Source: JBKHDT01 sp049974825
GTDB taxonomy: Bacteria > Pseudomonadota > Gammaproteobacteria > Halothiobacillales > Halothiobacillaceae
Length of the DNA: 5,841 bases
Reading direction: 5' to 3'
Assembly (NCBI GenBank): GCA_049974825.1
Contig: JBNGDJ010000128.1
Span: 1-5,841, forward strand
Of this stretch, positions 1 to 5,754 are shown piece after piece. The translations under genes and the position numbers were made by a program. Numbering within the stretch: position 1 is the stretch's first letter; each line of letters begins with the position of its first letter. The notes beneath the pieces are model-generated. The model was not told where the DNA came from. It did not search any database and saw only the letters and a program-made list of their open reading frames with translations.

Positions 1-51
1 CGCAATGGCCGCAGGCATGGCATCCCGGGCAGGGCAAAAAACATTGTCTAA

Positions 52-79
52 GGAATCTCTGCACGAATGCTGAGATTCC
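52..79 (-). terminator. Stem-loop beyond the esterase gene, possible terminator, UUCG apex
   Basis: The arms GGAATCTC (52-59) and GAGATTCC (72-79) pair perfectly. Inside them is one T-T mismatch, then a 3-bp GCA/TGC stem (61-63 with 68-70) closed by a four-base loop, CGAA on the plus strand and UUCG in a minus-strand RNA. It lies about 40 bases past the esterase stop codon, where a terminator of the minus-strand operon is expected. In the minus direction a T6 tract follows only after about 10 bases (plus-strand A run near 36-41), so it is not a textbook intrinsic terminator. Its apex is identical to that of the large hairpin at 4233-4276. The hairpin is seen directly; the terminator role is inferred. 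Confidence 0.5.
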
Positions 80-119
80 CGATTGGGGCATGTGCCAAGC
101 TTGCCTGCTCTGCTGCGGG

Positions 120-749
120 TCAGCGAATGGCGCCTGAATCGACCAGAAGCTCATGCAGGCGTTCTGCCAGGGCATCGTAGCCCCGGGCATTCAGATGGAT
201 CGGGTCGGACTTGTAGCCCGGCCGCTTGAGCAGCGAGGCAACCAGGCCGCGTTCGAATACCACGTCATGTGCCTCGGCCACCTCGTCGTACAAGGGGGCA
301 GAGGATGAGAACAGCGATTTTTCGGGGACACCGAGCAGAATCACGTCGATATTGCGCGCCTCCGCCATGCGAATCATCGCCTGCAGGTTTGCCCGGGTTT
401 GTTCCGGCGCGCCGTTGCGGAGGATGTCGTTCCCGCCCATCAGCAGAATCATCAGGTCGGGGTCGCTGCGATCCAGGGTGTCAGGCAGCCTGGCCAAGCC
501 TTCGGCACTGGTCTGGCCCGACACGCCAGCGTTGATTACGGTCAATCCGGTCCGCTCGGCAAGACGGCTGGGATAGTCCTCGCCTTTGCCGGCCCCGATG
601 CCTTCGGTCAGGCTGTCCCCGAAGGCCAGGATCACCGCATCCGGCGGAAGCGGCTCTAGCGGTGCCCGACTGCAGGCTGCGAGCAGCAAGATCAGCACAG
701 TCGGCAACAGTAGTCGGGGAATGGGCAATCGATGCATGGCGGGTTGCAT
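120..749 (-). CDS. GDSL/SGNH-family esterase lipoprotein (TesA/arylesterase-like)
   Basis: A serine hydrolase of the SGNH superfamily, close to TesA (acyl-CoA thioesterase I, lysophospholipase, arylesterase), predicted to cleave ester or thioester bonds at the cell envelope. Numbered from the ATG at 749 (209 residues), block I is FGDSLTEG with nucleophile Ser46. Block II is NAGVSGQTS with Gly75, block III is GGND with Asn107, and block V is DPIHLN with Asp182 and His185, so the catalytic set is complete. The N-terminus is a lipoprotein signal: a basic start, a hydrophobic run, then the lipobox LLAAC with Cys26. E. coli TesA has an ordinary cleaved signal, so lipidation is a variation. The start is uncertain: ATG 749 has a weak GCAGG, ATG 737 gives the most compact signal, and GTG 776 has a better GAAGGG. 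All three keep the lipobox. The reading frame is open up to 938, but that part overlaps the cyclase gene. It sits about 76 bases after the cyclase stop, same strand, probably one operon. The true substrate cannot be read from sequence. Confidence 0.9.
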   Translation of the reverse strand: MQPAMHRLPIPRLLLPTVLILLLAACSRAPLEPLPPDAVILAFGDSLTEGIGAGKGEDYPSRLAERTGLTVINAGVSGQTSAEGLARLPDTLDRSDPDLMILLMGGNDILRNGAPEQTRANLQAMIRMAEARNIDVILLGVPEKSLFSSSAPLYDEVAEAHDVVFERGLVASLLKRPGYKSDPIHLNARGYDALAERLHELLVDSGAIR

Positions 750-825
750 GGCCTGCGGATATGGGTTGTGGTTCACGGAACCCTTCGGCAAGGTCCCGCG
801 CGGCTGCCGAGGTTGCTTGGTCGAT

Positions 826-3800
826 TCAGGCAGGGTCGAGATCTGACCATTGCGCCTCAACGTGGTTTCGTCCTGCCTGCTTGGCGCGGTAGAGCGCCCG
901 GTCGGCTCGAACCAGCGCCTGTTCCCCATTTCGATCATCCGCGGAAAAGTCCGTCAGGCCAATGCTGACGGTAATCTCGATGCGCTGGTCGTTGTGACTG
1001 GCAGCCCGGGACTGGACCGACTGGCGCAGTCGCTCGGCAAACTGCATTCCGCCTTCGGGATGGGCGTCCGGAAGAATCATGGCGAATTCCTCCCCGCCAA
1101 GGCGGCCGAGCACATCCACCTTGCGCTTGAGGTCGGTGACGGTGGCGACGAAATGCCGCAGGACATCGTCCCCTGCCGCGTGCCCGTGCTGGTCATTCAC
1201 CTGCTTGAAGTGGTCAATGTCCATCATCAGGACCACCACCGGTCGACGATGGCGCAGATGGCGCGCCAGTTCCTCTTCGAGGCGTTCCATGAAATGGCGT
1301 CGGTTGGCGGTGCCAGTGAGGGTGTCGGTGGTCGCCAGGCGGTTGAGCTGCGCCTCCCGCTGCTTGCGGTCGGTAATGTCGCGGTAGATCCAGAGATTGC
1401 CCAGCAGGTTGTCTCCGCGGACGATCGGCAGGTAGTCGCGTTCAAACGTTCGACCATCAACCAGTGCCCACTCCTCGTTGACCACCGGCAGCTGCCGCTC
1501 CAGCAGCTCGGCAATGCGTTGGACAAATCGTTCGGGTTCGCGGAACAGGTGCTTGACCTGTTCGGCACTGTGGCTGCAGTCCGTCCCGATCAGTGCTTCC
1601 GGCGGTACCGGTATGTCGAACAGGTCACAGAAATTCTGGTTGGTCAGCTCGATATGCCGGTCCTCGGTCTCCAGCAGCACGCCGGCGTGGAAGTTCTCGA
1701 TGACCAGGGCCAGGCGTGCCCGGGCATCGCGCAGGGCTTCCTCGGCCTCGACGCGCTCGGTCATGTCCTGGAACATGACCACCAGTCCGCGATGTTCATT
1801 GGGTTCATCCACCGGTGCGATCGACAGCGCGACCGGAAAGCAGCTGCCGTCGCGCCGGCGGAACCAGAGATCATCCACGCGCCGGGCCATCCCGTCATGC
1901 AGTGTTTGCGCGAAGGGGCAGGGGCGGGGTGGCTCGGTCGGGTCGTCGTTGCTGCAGACAAACTGGTGCGAGGTGGCATCGCGGTTCAGCTCGCCTTCCT
2001 CGTAGCCCAGCAGCTTCAGGGCGGCGGGGTTGATAAAGCTGATCCGGCCCTCGCCGTCGATGCCGAAGATGCCCTCTTCGGCGGATTCGAGCAGCAGCGC
2101 ATTGCGATGCGAAACCGTCCTCAGCGCAACCTCCGCCAGCTTGCGCCGGGAAATATCCGTATAGGTGCCCATGACACGCCGCGGGCGGTTGTTCAGCCAC
2201 TCGACGACCCGGCCGCGTCCCATCAGCCACTGCCAGTCATCCGCCGCACGACGCATCCGGATCTCGAACCGGACGGTCTGTCCCCCGGCGAGCTGGGCGT
2301 TCATTGCGTCGATGGCCGCGTCCCGGTCGTCCGGGTGCAGCAGGGACTGCCAGGTGTCGAAATCCAGCGCGAAGGCATCCGGCGGATAGCCGAGCATCGC
2401 GTAGCACCGCTCGTCCCAGTAAATGGCATCCTCGTGGACATCCCATTCCCACATGCCGTCCTCGACGGCTGCCATCGTGTTGCGGAATCGCGCCTCGCTT
2501 TCGCGCAGCGCCTCTTCGGCCAGCTTGAGCTCGGTGACATCCTGAACCGTGCCGAGCGCACGCAGCATCCTTCCTTCTTCGTCCAGACTGAACTCGGCCA
2601 GCTCGTGCACCCAGCGGATTTCGCCGTCCACCACGACTCGGTGGATCACGTCGTAGGGGTGATCCTCAAGAGCGCGACGCCACGCGCTGTCAACCAGGTC
2701 CCGGTCTTCCGGGTGGATGTGTTGCAAAAACCGCTCGTAGTCGATTGGCTCATCGGGTGACATGCCGAAGATGCGGTAGGTCTGATCCGACCAGTGCAGC
2801 AGGCCCCGCGGAATGTCCAGTTCCCAGGTGCCCAGTCGGGCGACCTCCTGAGCGCGGGTCAGGCGCCGTTCGTTCTCGCGCAGGGCATCCGTCGCTGTGT
2901 CCACGCGTTGCTGCATGACGCGGCGCAGGATCATCGCGCCCCCGATCAGCAGTGCCTGAACCAGGATGAAGGTCACGGCCAGGGTGACCATCATCCGGGA
3001 CTGGCGCTCGTGCAGGCTGGCCACGCCCGCGGTGATGTCGCGCCACATCAGCACAAAGCCTGCGGGCGGGCGCGCCGGGTCGCGCGTACCCAGATAGTCC
3101 CGCAATGGAAACTGGACCAGCTGCCAATGCCGTCCTGCCCATTCGAGGGTGGCAGTGGACAGGTGTTCGGGGGACAGAGTCGGCAGATCGGCGCGCGTTA
3201 CCCACTGAGCTGCATCAGCCCGGGAACTGCCCTCGAGAAAGCAGCCGCAACTGTGGCGCATGAACTCGCCAGCCTCATCGAGGTGGTCAGCCCAGACCGA
3301 TTCTTCCACCAGTCGATCATCGAGCATCACCGCTACGCCGGCATCGGTCAGCCGGTCCAGGCGAGCCAGCATGGTTTCGAAGGAGGTGCCGGCTTCCAGG
3401 GCCCCGACATACTCGCGTTCACCGCTTGGCGCGTCATGCCAGACAGGCACGACGCCCCGAACGCCTGAATACACGCGACCAACCTCGAAGCCGCTTCTGG
3501 GCTGGTGGTCGCGGTTGACGTCCTCGATGATATGGCGCAGTCCGTCCATGCGGTCGCCGAACTTCTCCGGCCGATGCACGCGCAGAAAGGAGAGAGACCC
3601 GGGCCCGAAATGAAAATGCAGCTGGCGAAGATCGAACTCCAGCTGCATCTGCTGCCAGGAATCGGCGAGCTCGGCCATCAAGGCGGCCCGGACTTTGGCT
3701 GTTTGCTCGCCGCCTGCGCCGCCGCCTTCTTGTGCCAACGCCTCGCGGGCCTGGTGAAAAAGGTGCTGGATCTCGCGGTCGTTGGCTACCAGTGCCGCCA

Positions 3801-4008
3801 GTGCCAGCATCTTCTGCTCCAGGCCGTCGAGAGCCGCCTCGAATTGTGCCTGCTTGGCTTCGGCGTCCTGCTCAAGTTCCTGCTGGTATTCCTGCGCCAT
3901 GCCGACCCAGGCACCCCGTCCCGCCGCGATAAACAGCAAAGAGACCAGCGCGGCCAGGAAGACAATCACGGTCGAGAAGGTGACCCTGCTCTTGACTGAT
4001 TCCTTCAC
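826..4008 (-). CDS. Membrane sensor diguanylate cyclase (dCache_3, four PAS, GGDEF)
   Basis: Predicted to make cyclic di-GMP from two GTP in response to periplasmic and cytoplasmic signals. Domain order over 1060 residues: transmembrane helix (about 10-30); periplasmic domain (about 40-325) with FLRVHRPEKFGD and SGFEVGR, resembling the dCache_3 (PF14827) double sensor; second transmembrane helix (about 339-361); then PAS at about 385-495, 505-622, 635-752 and 763-880, the first two of the PAS_3 type; and GGDEF at about 890-1052. The active site is GGEEF (971-975) with DIDHFKQVND (930-939). An RxxD inhibitory site (R962, D965) lies exactly five residues before GGEEF, so product inhibition should be intact. 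There is no EAL domain. The start is GTG at 4008: an in-frame TGA lies at 4032-4030 with no start codon between, GGGAG at 4017-4021 gives 8-base spacing, and the next Met (37) would delete the first helix. Ligands are unknown; the third PAS has a Cys-containing insert (685-697). Confidence 0.95.
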   Translation of the reverse strand: MKESVKSRVTFSTVIVFLAALVSLLFIAAGRGAWVGMAQEYQQELEQDAEAKQAQFEAALDGLEQKMLALAALVANDREIQHLFHQAREALAQEGGGAGGEQTAKVRAALMAELADSWQQMQLEFDLRQLHFHFGPGSLSFLRVHRPEKFGDRMDGLRHIIEDVNRDHQPRSGFEVGRVYSGVRGVVPVWHDAPSGEREYVGALEAGTSFETMLARLDRLTDAGVAVMLDDRLVEESVWADHLDEAGEFMRHSCGCFLEGSSRADAAQWVTRADLPTLSPEHLSTATLEWAGRHWQLVQFPLRDYLGTRDPARPPAGFVLMWRDITAGVASLHERQSRMMVTLAVTFILVQALLIGGAMILRRVMQQRVDTATDALRENERRLTRAQEVARLGTWELDIPRGLLHWSDQTYRIFGMSPDEPIDYERFLQHIHPEDRDLVDSAWRRALEDHPYDVIHRVVVDGEIRWVHELAEFSLDEEGRMLRALGTVQDVTELKLAEEALRESEARFRNTMAAVEDGMWEWDVHEDAIYWDERCYAMLGYPPDAFALDFDTWQSLLHPDDRDAAIDAMNAQLAGGQTVRFEIRMRRAADDWQWLMGRGRVVEWLNNRPRRVMGTYTDISRRKLAEVALRTVSHRNALLLESAEEGIFGIDGEGRISFINPAALKLLGYEEGELNRDATSHQFVCSNDDPTEPPRPCPFAQTLHDGMARRVDDLWFRRRDGSCFPVALSIAPVDEPNEHRGLVVMFQDMTERVEAEEALRDARARLALVIENFHAGVLLETEDRHIELTNQNFCDLFDIPVPPEALIGTDCSHSAEQVKHLFREPERFVQRIAELLERQLPVVNEEWALVDGRTFERDYLPIVRGDNLLGNLWIYRDITDRKQREAQLNRLATTDTLTGTANRRHFMERLEEELARHLRHRRPVVVLMMDIDHFKQVNDQHGHAAGDDVLRHFVATVTDLKRKVDVLGRLGGEEFAMILPDAHPEGGMQFAERLRQSVQSRAASHNDQRIEITVSIGLTDFSADDRNGEQALVRADRALYRAKQAGRNHVEAQWSDLDPA

Positions 4009-4016
4009 GCTCCTGT

Positions 4017-4021
4017 CTCCC
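4017..4021 (-). promoter_or_regulatory. Ribosome binding site of the cyclase gene
   Basis: On the minus strand GGGAG is followed by eight bases and then the GTG start at 4008. A second Shine-Dalgarno-like AGGAG (4010-4014) is only one base from the GTG and is too close to work well. With the in-frame stop 21 bases upstream, this fixes the rare GTG start. Confidence 0.6.
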
Positions 4022-4046
4022 GCAGCTGTTCATGAATCGCTTGACC

Positions 4047-4070
4047 TTGTGGCCGGTCGACCCGGCACAA
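4047..4070 (-). other. Stem-loop in the cyclase 5' leader
   Basis: The plus strand reads TTGT, a bulged G, GCCGG, loop TCGAC, then CCGGCACAA, giving nine base pairs with one bulge. It ends 38 bases before the cyclase start, so it would fold in the untranslated leader of any transcript of that gene. It is the hairpin of the array nearest the gene. Seen directly; function unknown. Confidence 0.5.
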
Positions 4071-4080
4071 GCAGAATGCC

Positions 4081-4108
4081 GAAAAAAAGGGCTTCCCGCC
4101 TTTTTTTC
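4081..4108 (-). terminator. Intrinsic terminator with A7/T7 stem upstream of the cyclase gene
   Basis: A run of seven A followed by GG (4082-4090) pairs with CC followed by seven T (4099-4107), with an outer G-C pair. On the minus strand the inner part can also fold as GGC-GGGAA-GCC followed by C and T7. It can act in either direction. No plus-strand gene precedes it, so the likely target is a minus-strand transcript starting in 4110-4400. That makes it either the end of a small RNA or an attenuator in the cyclase leader, because it lies 73 bases before the cyclase start. Confidence 0.65.
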
Positions 4109-4112
4109 AACT

Positions 4113-4140
4113 CGCGACGTCGCGGCACATTTCCGCGACG
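4113..4140. other. Stem-loop and overlapping 12-bp palindrome
   Basis: CGTCGCGG (4118-4125) and CCGCGACG (4133-4140) form a perfect 8-bp inverted repeat around a seven-base loop. The left arm overlaps a perfect palindrome, CGCGACGTCGCG (4113-4124). The same core therefore occurs three times in 28 bases, which could also suit a dimeric DNA-binding protein. Function unknown. Confidence 0.5.
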
Positions 4141-4146
4141 CGCTCG

Positions 4147-4177
4147 GCAGATCAATCACTTGCCGTGATTGATCTGC
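4147..4177. other. Perfect 13-bp stem-loop
   Basis: GCAGATCAATCAC (4147-4159) pairs without mismatch with GTGATTGATCTGC (4165-4177) around the loop TTGCC. The stem is moderately AT-rich and has no flanking T tract, so it is not an intrinsic terminator by itself. It belongs to the run of stem-loops between 4047 and 4291. Confidence 0.65.
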
Positions 4178-4179
4178 GT

Positions 4180-4200
4180 GCAAGCCTCCCCAAGGCTTGC
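4180..4200. other. Perfect 8-bp stem-loop
   Basis: GCAAGCCT (4180-4187) pairs with AGGCTTGC (4193-4200) around the loop CCCCA. It starts three bases after the preceding 13-bp hairpin. The words AAGCCT and AGGCTT recur in inverted order at 5784-5808, though with a weaker, longer-looped fold. Confidence 0.55.
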
Positions 4201-4205
4201 GTTAA

Positions 4206-4236
4206 CAGGCCGTTGAAAGGTTTTTTCAACGGCCTG
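4206..4236. other. Perfect 13-bp stem-loop overlapping the next hairpin
   Basis: CAGGCCGTTGAAA (4206-4218) pairs perfectly with TTTCAACGGCCTG (4224-4236) around the loop GGTTT. Its right arm shares bases 4233-4236 with the left arm of the 20-bp hairpin that follows, so the two cannot both form completely. Confidence 0.65.
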
Positions 4237-4276
4237 CACGGTAAGGTCTGCACGAATGCAGACCTTACCGTGCAGG
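4233..4276 (-). other. Perfect 20-bp stem-loop with UUCG apex
   Basis: The left arm (4233-4252) begins CCTGCACGG and ends GTCTGCA. It pairs without mismatch with 4257-4276 around the four-base loop CGAA, read as UUCG on the minus strand. This is the strongest fold in the window and could also extrude as a DNA cruciform. The apex word TCTGCACGAATGC (4247-4259) is identical to bases 58-70, where it again sits at a hairpin tip. Its outer pairs compete with the hairpins on both sides (shared bases 4233-4236 and 4272-4276). Confidence 0.75.
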
Positions 4277-4291
4277 GCATCCATGCCCTGC
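4272..4291. other. 9-bp stem-loop at the right end of the array
   Basis: GCAGGGCAT (4272-4280) and ATGCCCTGC (4283-4291) form a perfect inverted repeat with only two bases between them, so a real fold would open the innermost pair to give a four-base loop. It overlaps the 20-bp hairpin by five bases. To its right the strong regular stem-loops stop. Confidence 0.55.
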
Positions 4292-4381
4292 CGCAGCCTG
4301 GCACAAGCCGTTGAATCGCCGCGTGCCGCGGTTCTGGCGCCCCATGGCAACGGCGCAGATTGCCGCTGCGCGGATTGCCCA

Positions 4382-4409
4382 CTTGTATGACGGGCAAAAC
4401 GTCTGTCAT
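4382..4409 (-). promoter_or_regulatory. Possible sigma70 promoter reading into the hairpin array
   Basis: On the minus strand ATGACA (4409-4404) is a good -35 match. It is followed after 16 bases by TACAAG (4387-4382), a partial -10 match. A short dyad, ATGAC and GTCAT (4387-4391 and 4405-4409), spans the same bases and could be an operator. It would start RNA near 4375 and drive it through the array toward the cyclase gene. The match is imperfect and such pairs occur by chance. Confidence 0.3.
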
Positions 4410-4517
4410 TTTGCGACCTTGCCACCGGCCGGGCAAGACCGAGGCAGGGTCAATCTGCTCGATCTCCGGCGAATTGAAGGGCTCGGCGGGCGATCAAACT
4501 TTTCAATAGCAGCAACC

Positions 4518-4546
4518 TTGCAATTGACGCGGCATCGGCGAATGAT
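4518..4546 (+). promoter_or_regulatory. Weak candidate promoter for the MBL-fold gene
   Basis: TTGCAA (4518-4523), 17 bases, then AATGAT (4541-4546) gives four matches of six in each box. An overlapping TTGACG (4524-4529) is a better -35 but lies only 14 bases from GATAAG. The leader to the start codon would be about 180 bases. Offered as a pointer only. Confidence 0.2.
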
Positions 4547-4722
4547 AAGTAGGCGGCTAAGAAATAACGCGCCAAAGCCATCGGATCTGAGTGCGCACCG
4601 CCTTGATTGGTGGGGTTGGCCTTGGGTCAGAAGGGGGCGGTGCAACCATGACAAAAACAGGCCGGTGGTGCCGCGGGGGCGCCGAGAAATCAACAGGAAA
4701 CGGGTCGCGCAGCTGCGTGGCC

Positions 4723-4727
4723 AGGAG
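4723..4727 (+). promoter_or_regulatory. Ribosome binding site of the MBL-fold gene
   Basis: AGGAG is followed by seven bases and then ATG at 4735. This fixes that start in preference to the in-frame ATG at 4591, which lies 48 codons upstream and would put a charged, non-signal sequence before the signal peptide. Confidence 0.75.
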
Positions 4728-4734
4728 TCATGAA

Positions 4735-5754
4735 ATGCTGAAAAAATGGTTTGGCTTCGGCGTCGTGCCGAGCAGTGTTTCGAAACAAGCGATGATCTGC
4801 GTCGTCGCCGGGGCGGCGCTGGCACTCACTTCGGTGACGGCATGGGCTGAAGAGGTAGACAACCCGCCCGACAAGTATCCTGAATCGCTGCTGTATGACC
4901 GGCCAATCGAGGTAGCCGATGGCGTGTGGTCGGCGATTGGGGCCACTCAGCCCTACACCTATGAGAACTCGGGGCACAACAACAACCTTTCGTTCGTGAT
5001 CGGCGAGGAGGCAGTGCTGGTGGTCAATGGCAGTTCGACCCACAAGCTCGCCGAGGCCCTGCACGAGGAGATTCGCCAGATCACGGACGTGCCGGTCAAG
5101 TACGTGGTCAACGAGAATGCCCAGCTGCACGCTGCCCTGGGCAACAGCTACTGGAAAGAGCAGGGCGCGACCATCATCGGGCAGGTCGAGGCGGCCAAGT
5201 ACCTGGAAAAAAGCGGGGCCAACTACCCGTTCCAGGCCAAGGATATTTTCAAGGACAAGGCCGAGGGCAGCGATGAGGTCGTCGGTTATGACGAAACGTT
5301 CGAGGACCGCATGGAGATTGATCTCGGCGGTCTGACCGCCGAGTTGATCTATTTCGGTGTTTCGCACGGGCCGGGCGATATCTCTGTCTTCATCCCGGAG
5401 CGCGATGTGTTGATTGCCGGGGATATCGCGTTTCACGTGCGCATGTTGCCGGTGTTTGAGTACACGGATACCCGCGCCTGGCTGGAGACCTGGGACGACT
5501 TTGCCGAGCTGGCCGAGGACAAGCTGATCATACCCGGTCATGGCGGACCGACGGACTTTGCGACCGTGGACGAATACACCCGGGGGTATCTTGAGTACCT
5601 GCGCGGCCAGGTGGGCAAGCTGATCGACGAAGGCGGTACCCTCCAGGATGCCTACGACATTGACCAGAGCATGTACGAGCACCTGCATACCTTCGATGAG
5701 CTGGCTCGTCAGAATGCCGGCCGGGTCTATCAGCAGATGGAATTCGAGTTCTGA
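4735..5754 (+). CDS. Exported metallo-beta-lactamase-fold protein with altered HxHxDH motif
   Basis: A 339-residue protein with a Sec signal peptide (a long basic N-region to about residue 18, hydrophobic core 21-35, cleavage probably after AWA at 36-38), so it should act in the periplasm. An MBL-fold domain spans about 60-275, followed by a helical tail (281-339) like those of SoxH-like, broadly annotated MBL hydrolases. The usual THxHxDH metal motif reads VVNENAQLHAALGN (124-137). Aligned, the two His become Asn128 and Gln130, the Asp becomes His132 and the last His becomes Ala133. The normally Asp-containing strand before it reads VVNGSS, with Asn98. The later ligands remain: His211 in SHGPGD, Asp230 in AGD and His269 in PGHG. 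The frame is intact and the fold motifs are otherwise well kept, so this looks like a specialised variant, not decay. It may bind one metal, use a different metal site, or bind without catalysis. It is divergent from the cyclase operon; no partner is evident. Confidence 0.9.
   Translation: MLKKWFGFGVVPSSVSKQAMICVVAGAALALTSVTAWAEEVDNPPDKYPESLLYDRPIEVADGVWSAIGATQPYTYENSGHNNNLSFVIGEEAVLVVNGSSTHKLAEALHEEIRQITDVPVKYVVNENAQLHAALGNSYWKEQGATIIGQVEAAKYLEKSGANYPFQAKDIFKDKAEGSDEVVGYDETFEDRMEIDLGGLTAELIYFGVSHGPGDISVFIPERDVLIAGDIAFHVRMLPVFEYTDTRAWLETWDDFAELAEDKLIIPGHGGPTDFATVDEYTRGYLEYLRGQVGKLIDEGGTLQDAYDIDQSMYEHLHTFDELARQNAGRVYQQMEFEF

Larger units (their letters stand above)
4081..4375 (-). ncRNA. Candidate structured small RNA or attenuating leader
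   Basis: A possible minus-strand RNA of about 295 bases would start near 4375, below the promoter-like pair at 4382-4409, and end at the A7/T7 terminator. It would contain six consecutive hairpins before the terminator, with perfect stems of about 9, 20, 13, 8, 13 and 8 bp. The two hairpins that share an apex motif both present UUCG, a stable RNA tetraloop, only when read on the minus strand, which favours this orientation. No known RNA family was recognised; the bases do not resemble the GEMM c-di-GMP riboswitch consensus. The hairpins are seen directly; transcription and the RNA boundaries are inferred. Confidence 0.35.
4292..4734. other. Non-coding stretch, right part of the divergent intergenic region
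   Basis: No credible gene was found here. The open frames crossing it on both strands encode Arg-, Pro- and Trp-rich sequences without recognisable domains. There are minor dyads, such as GCGCAG and CTGCGC near 4354-4372, and promoter-like pairs on both strands. The stretch presumably holds the control region of the plus-strand metallo-hydrolase gene and the start of minus-strand transcription. Confidence 0.5.

Noticed and set aside
750..938. N-terminal extension of the esterase frame up to 938
   Set aside because: It would overlap the cyclase C-terminus by over 100 bases and put about 63 non-signal residues before a clear lipoprotein signal.
850..2760. 636-codon open frame on the plus strand
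   Set aside because: It lies fully antisense to the cyclase gene, shows no domain and has a composition expected from a mirrored GC-rich gene. The minus-strand frame has complete PAS and GGDEF motifs.
4047..4291. CRISPR array
   Set aside because: The hairpin arms are different sequences and not a constant repeat with spacers, and there are no cas genes.
4009..4300. GEMM-type c-di-GMP riboswitch controlling the cyclase
   Set aside because: I could not match the conserved GEMM core bases to any segment; a covariance-model search would settle it.
4298..4316. Sigma54-like TGGCAC promoter on the plus strand
   Set aside because: The GG to GC spacing is wrong; ten bases after GG the sequence is TG.
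4152..4436. Minus-strand open frames of 89-94 codons
   Set aside because: They run straight through several perfect hairpins, so their sequence is explained by the inverted repeats, and they show no domain.
4311..4733. 140-codon plus-strand frame in the intergenic region
   Set aside because: It is Arg- and Trp-rich with no recognisable domain and runs through the MBL gene's ribosome binding site.
4591..4734. Upstream in-frame start of the MBL-fold gene
   Set aside because: It has no good ribosome binding site and would bury the signal peptide; AGGAG with 7-base spacing marks the ATG at 4735.
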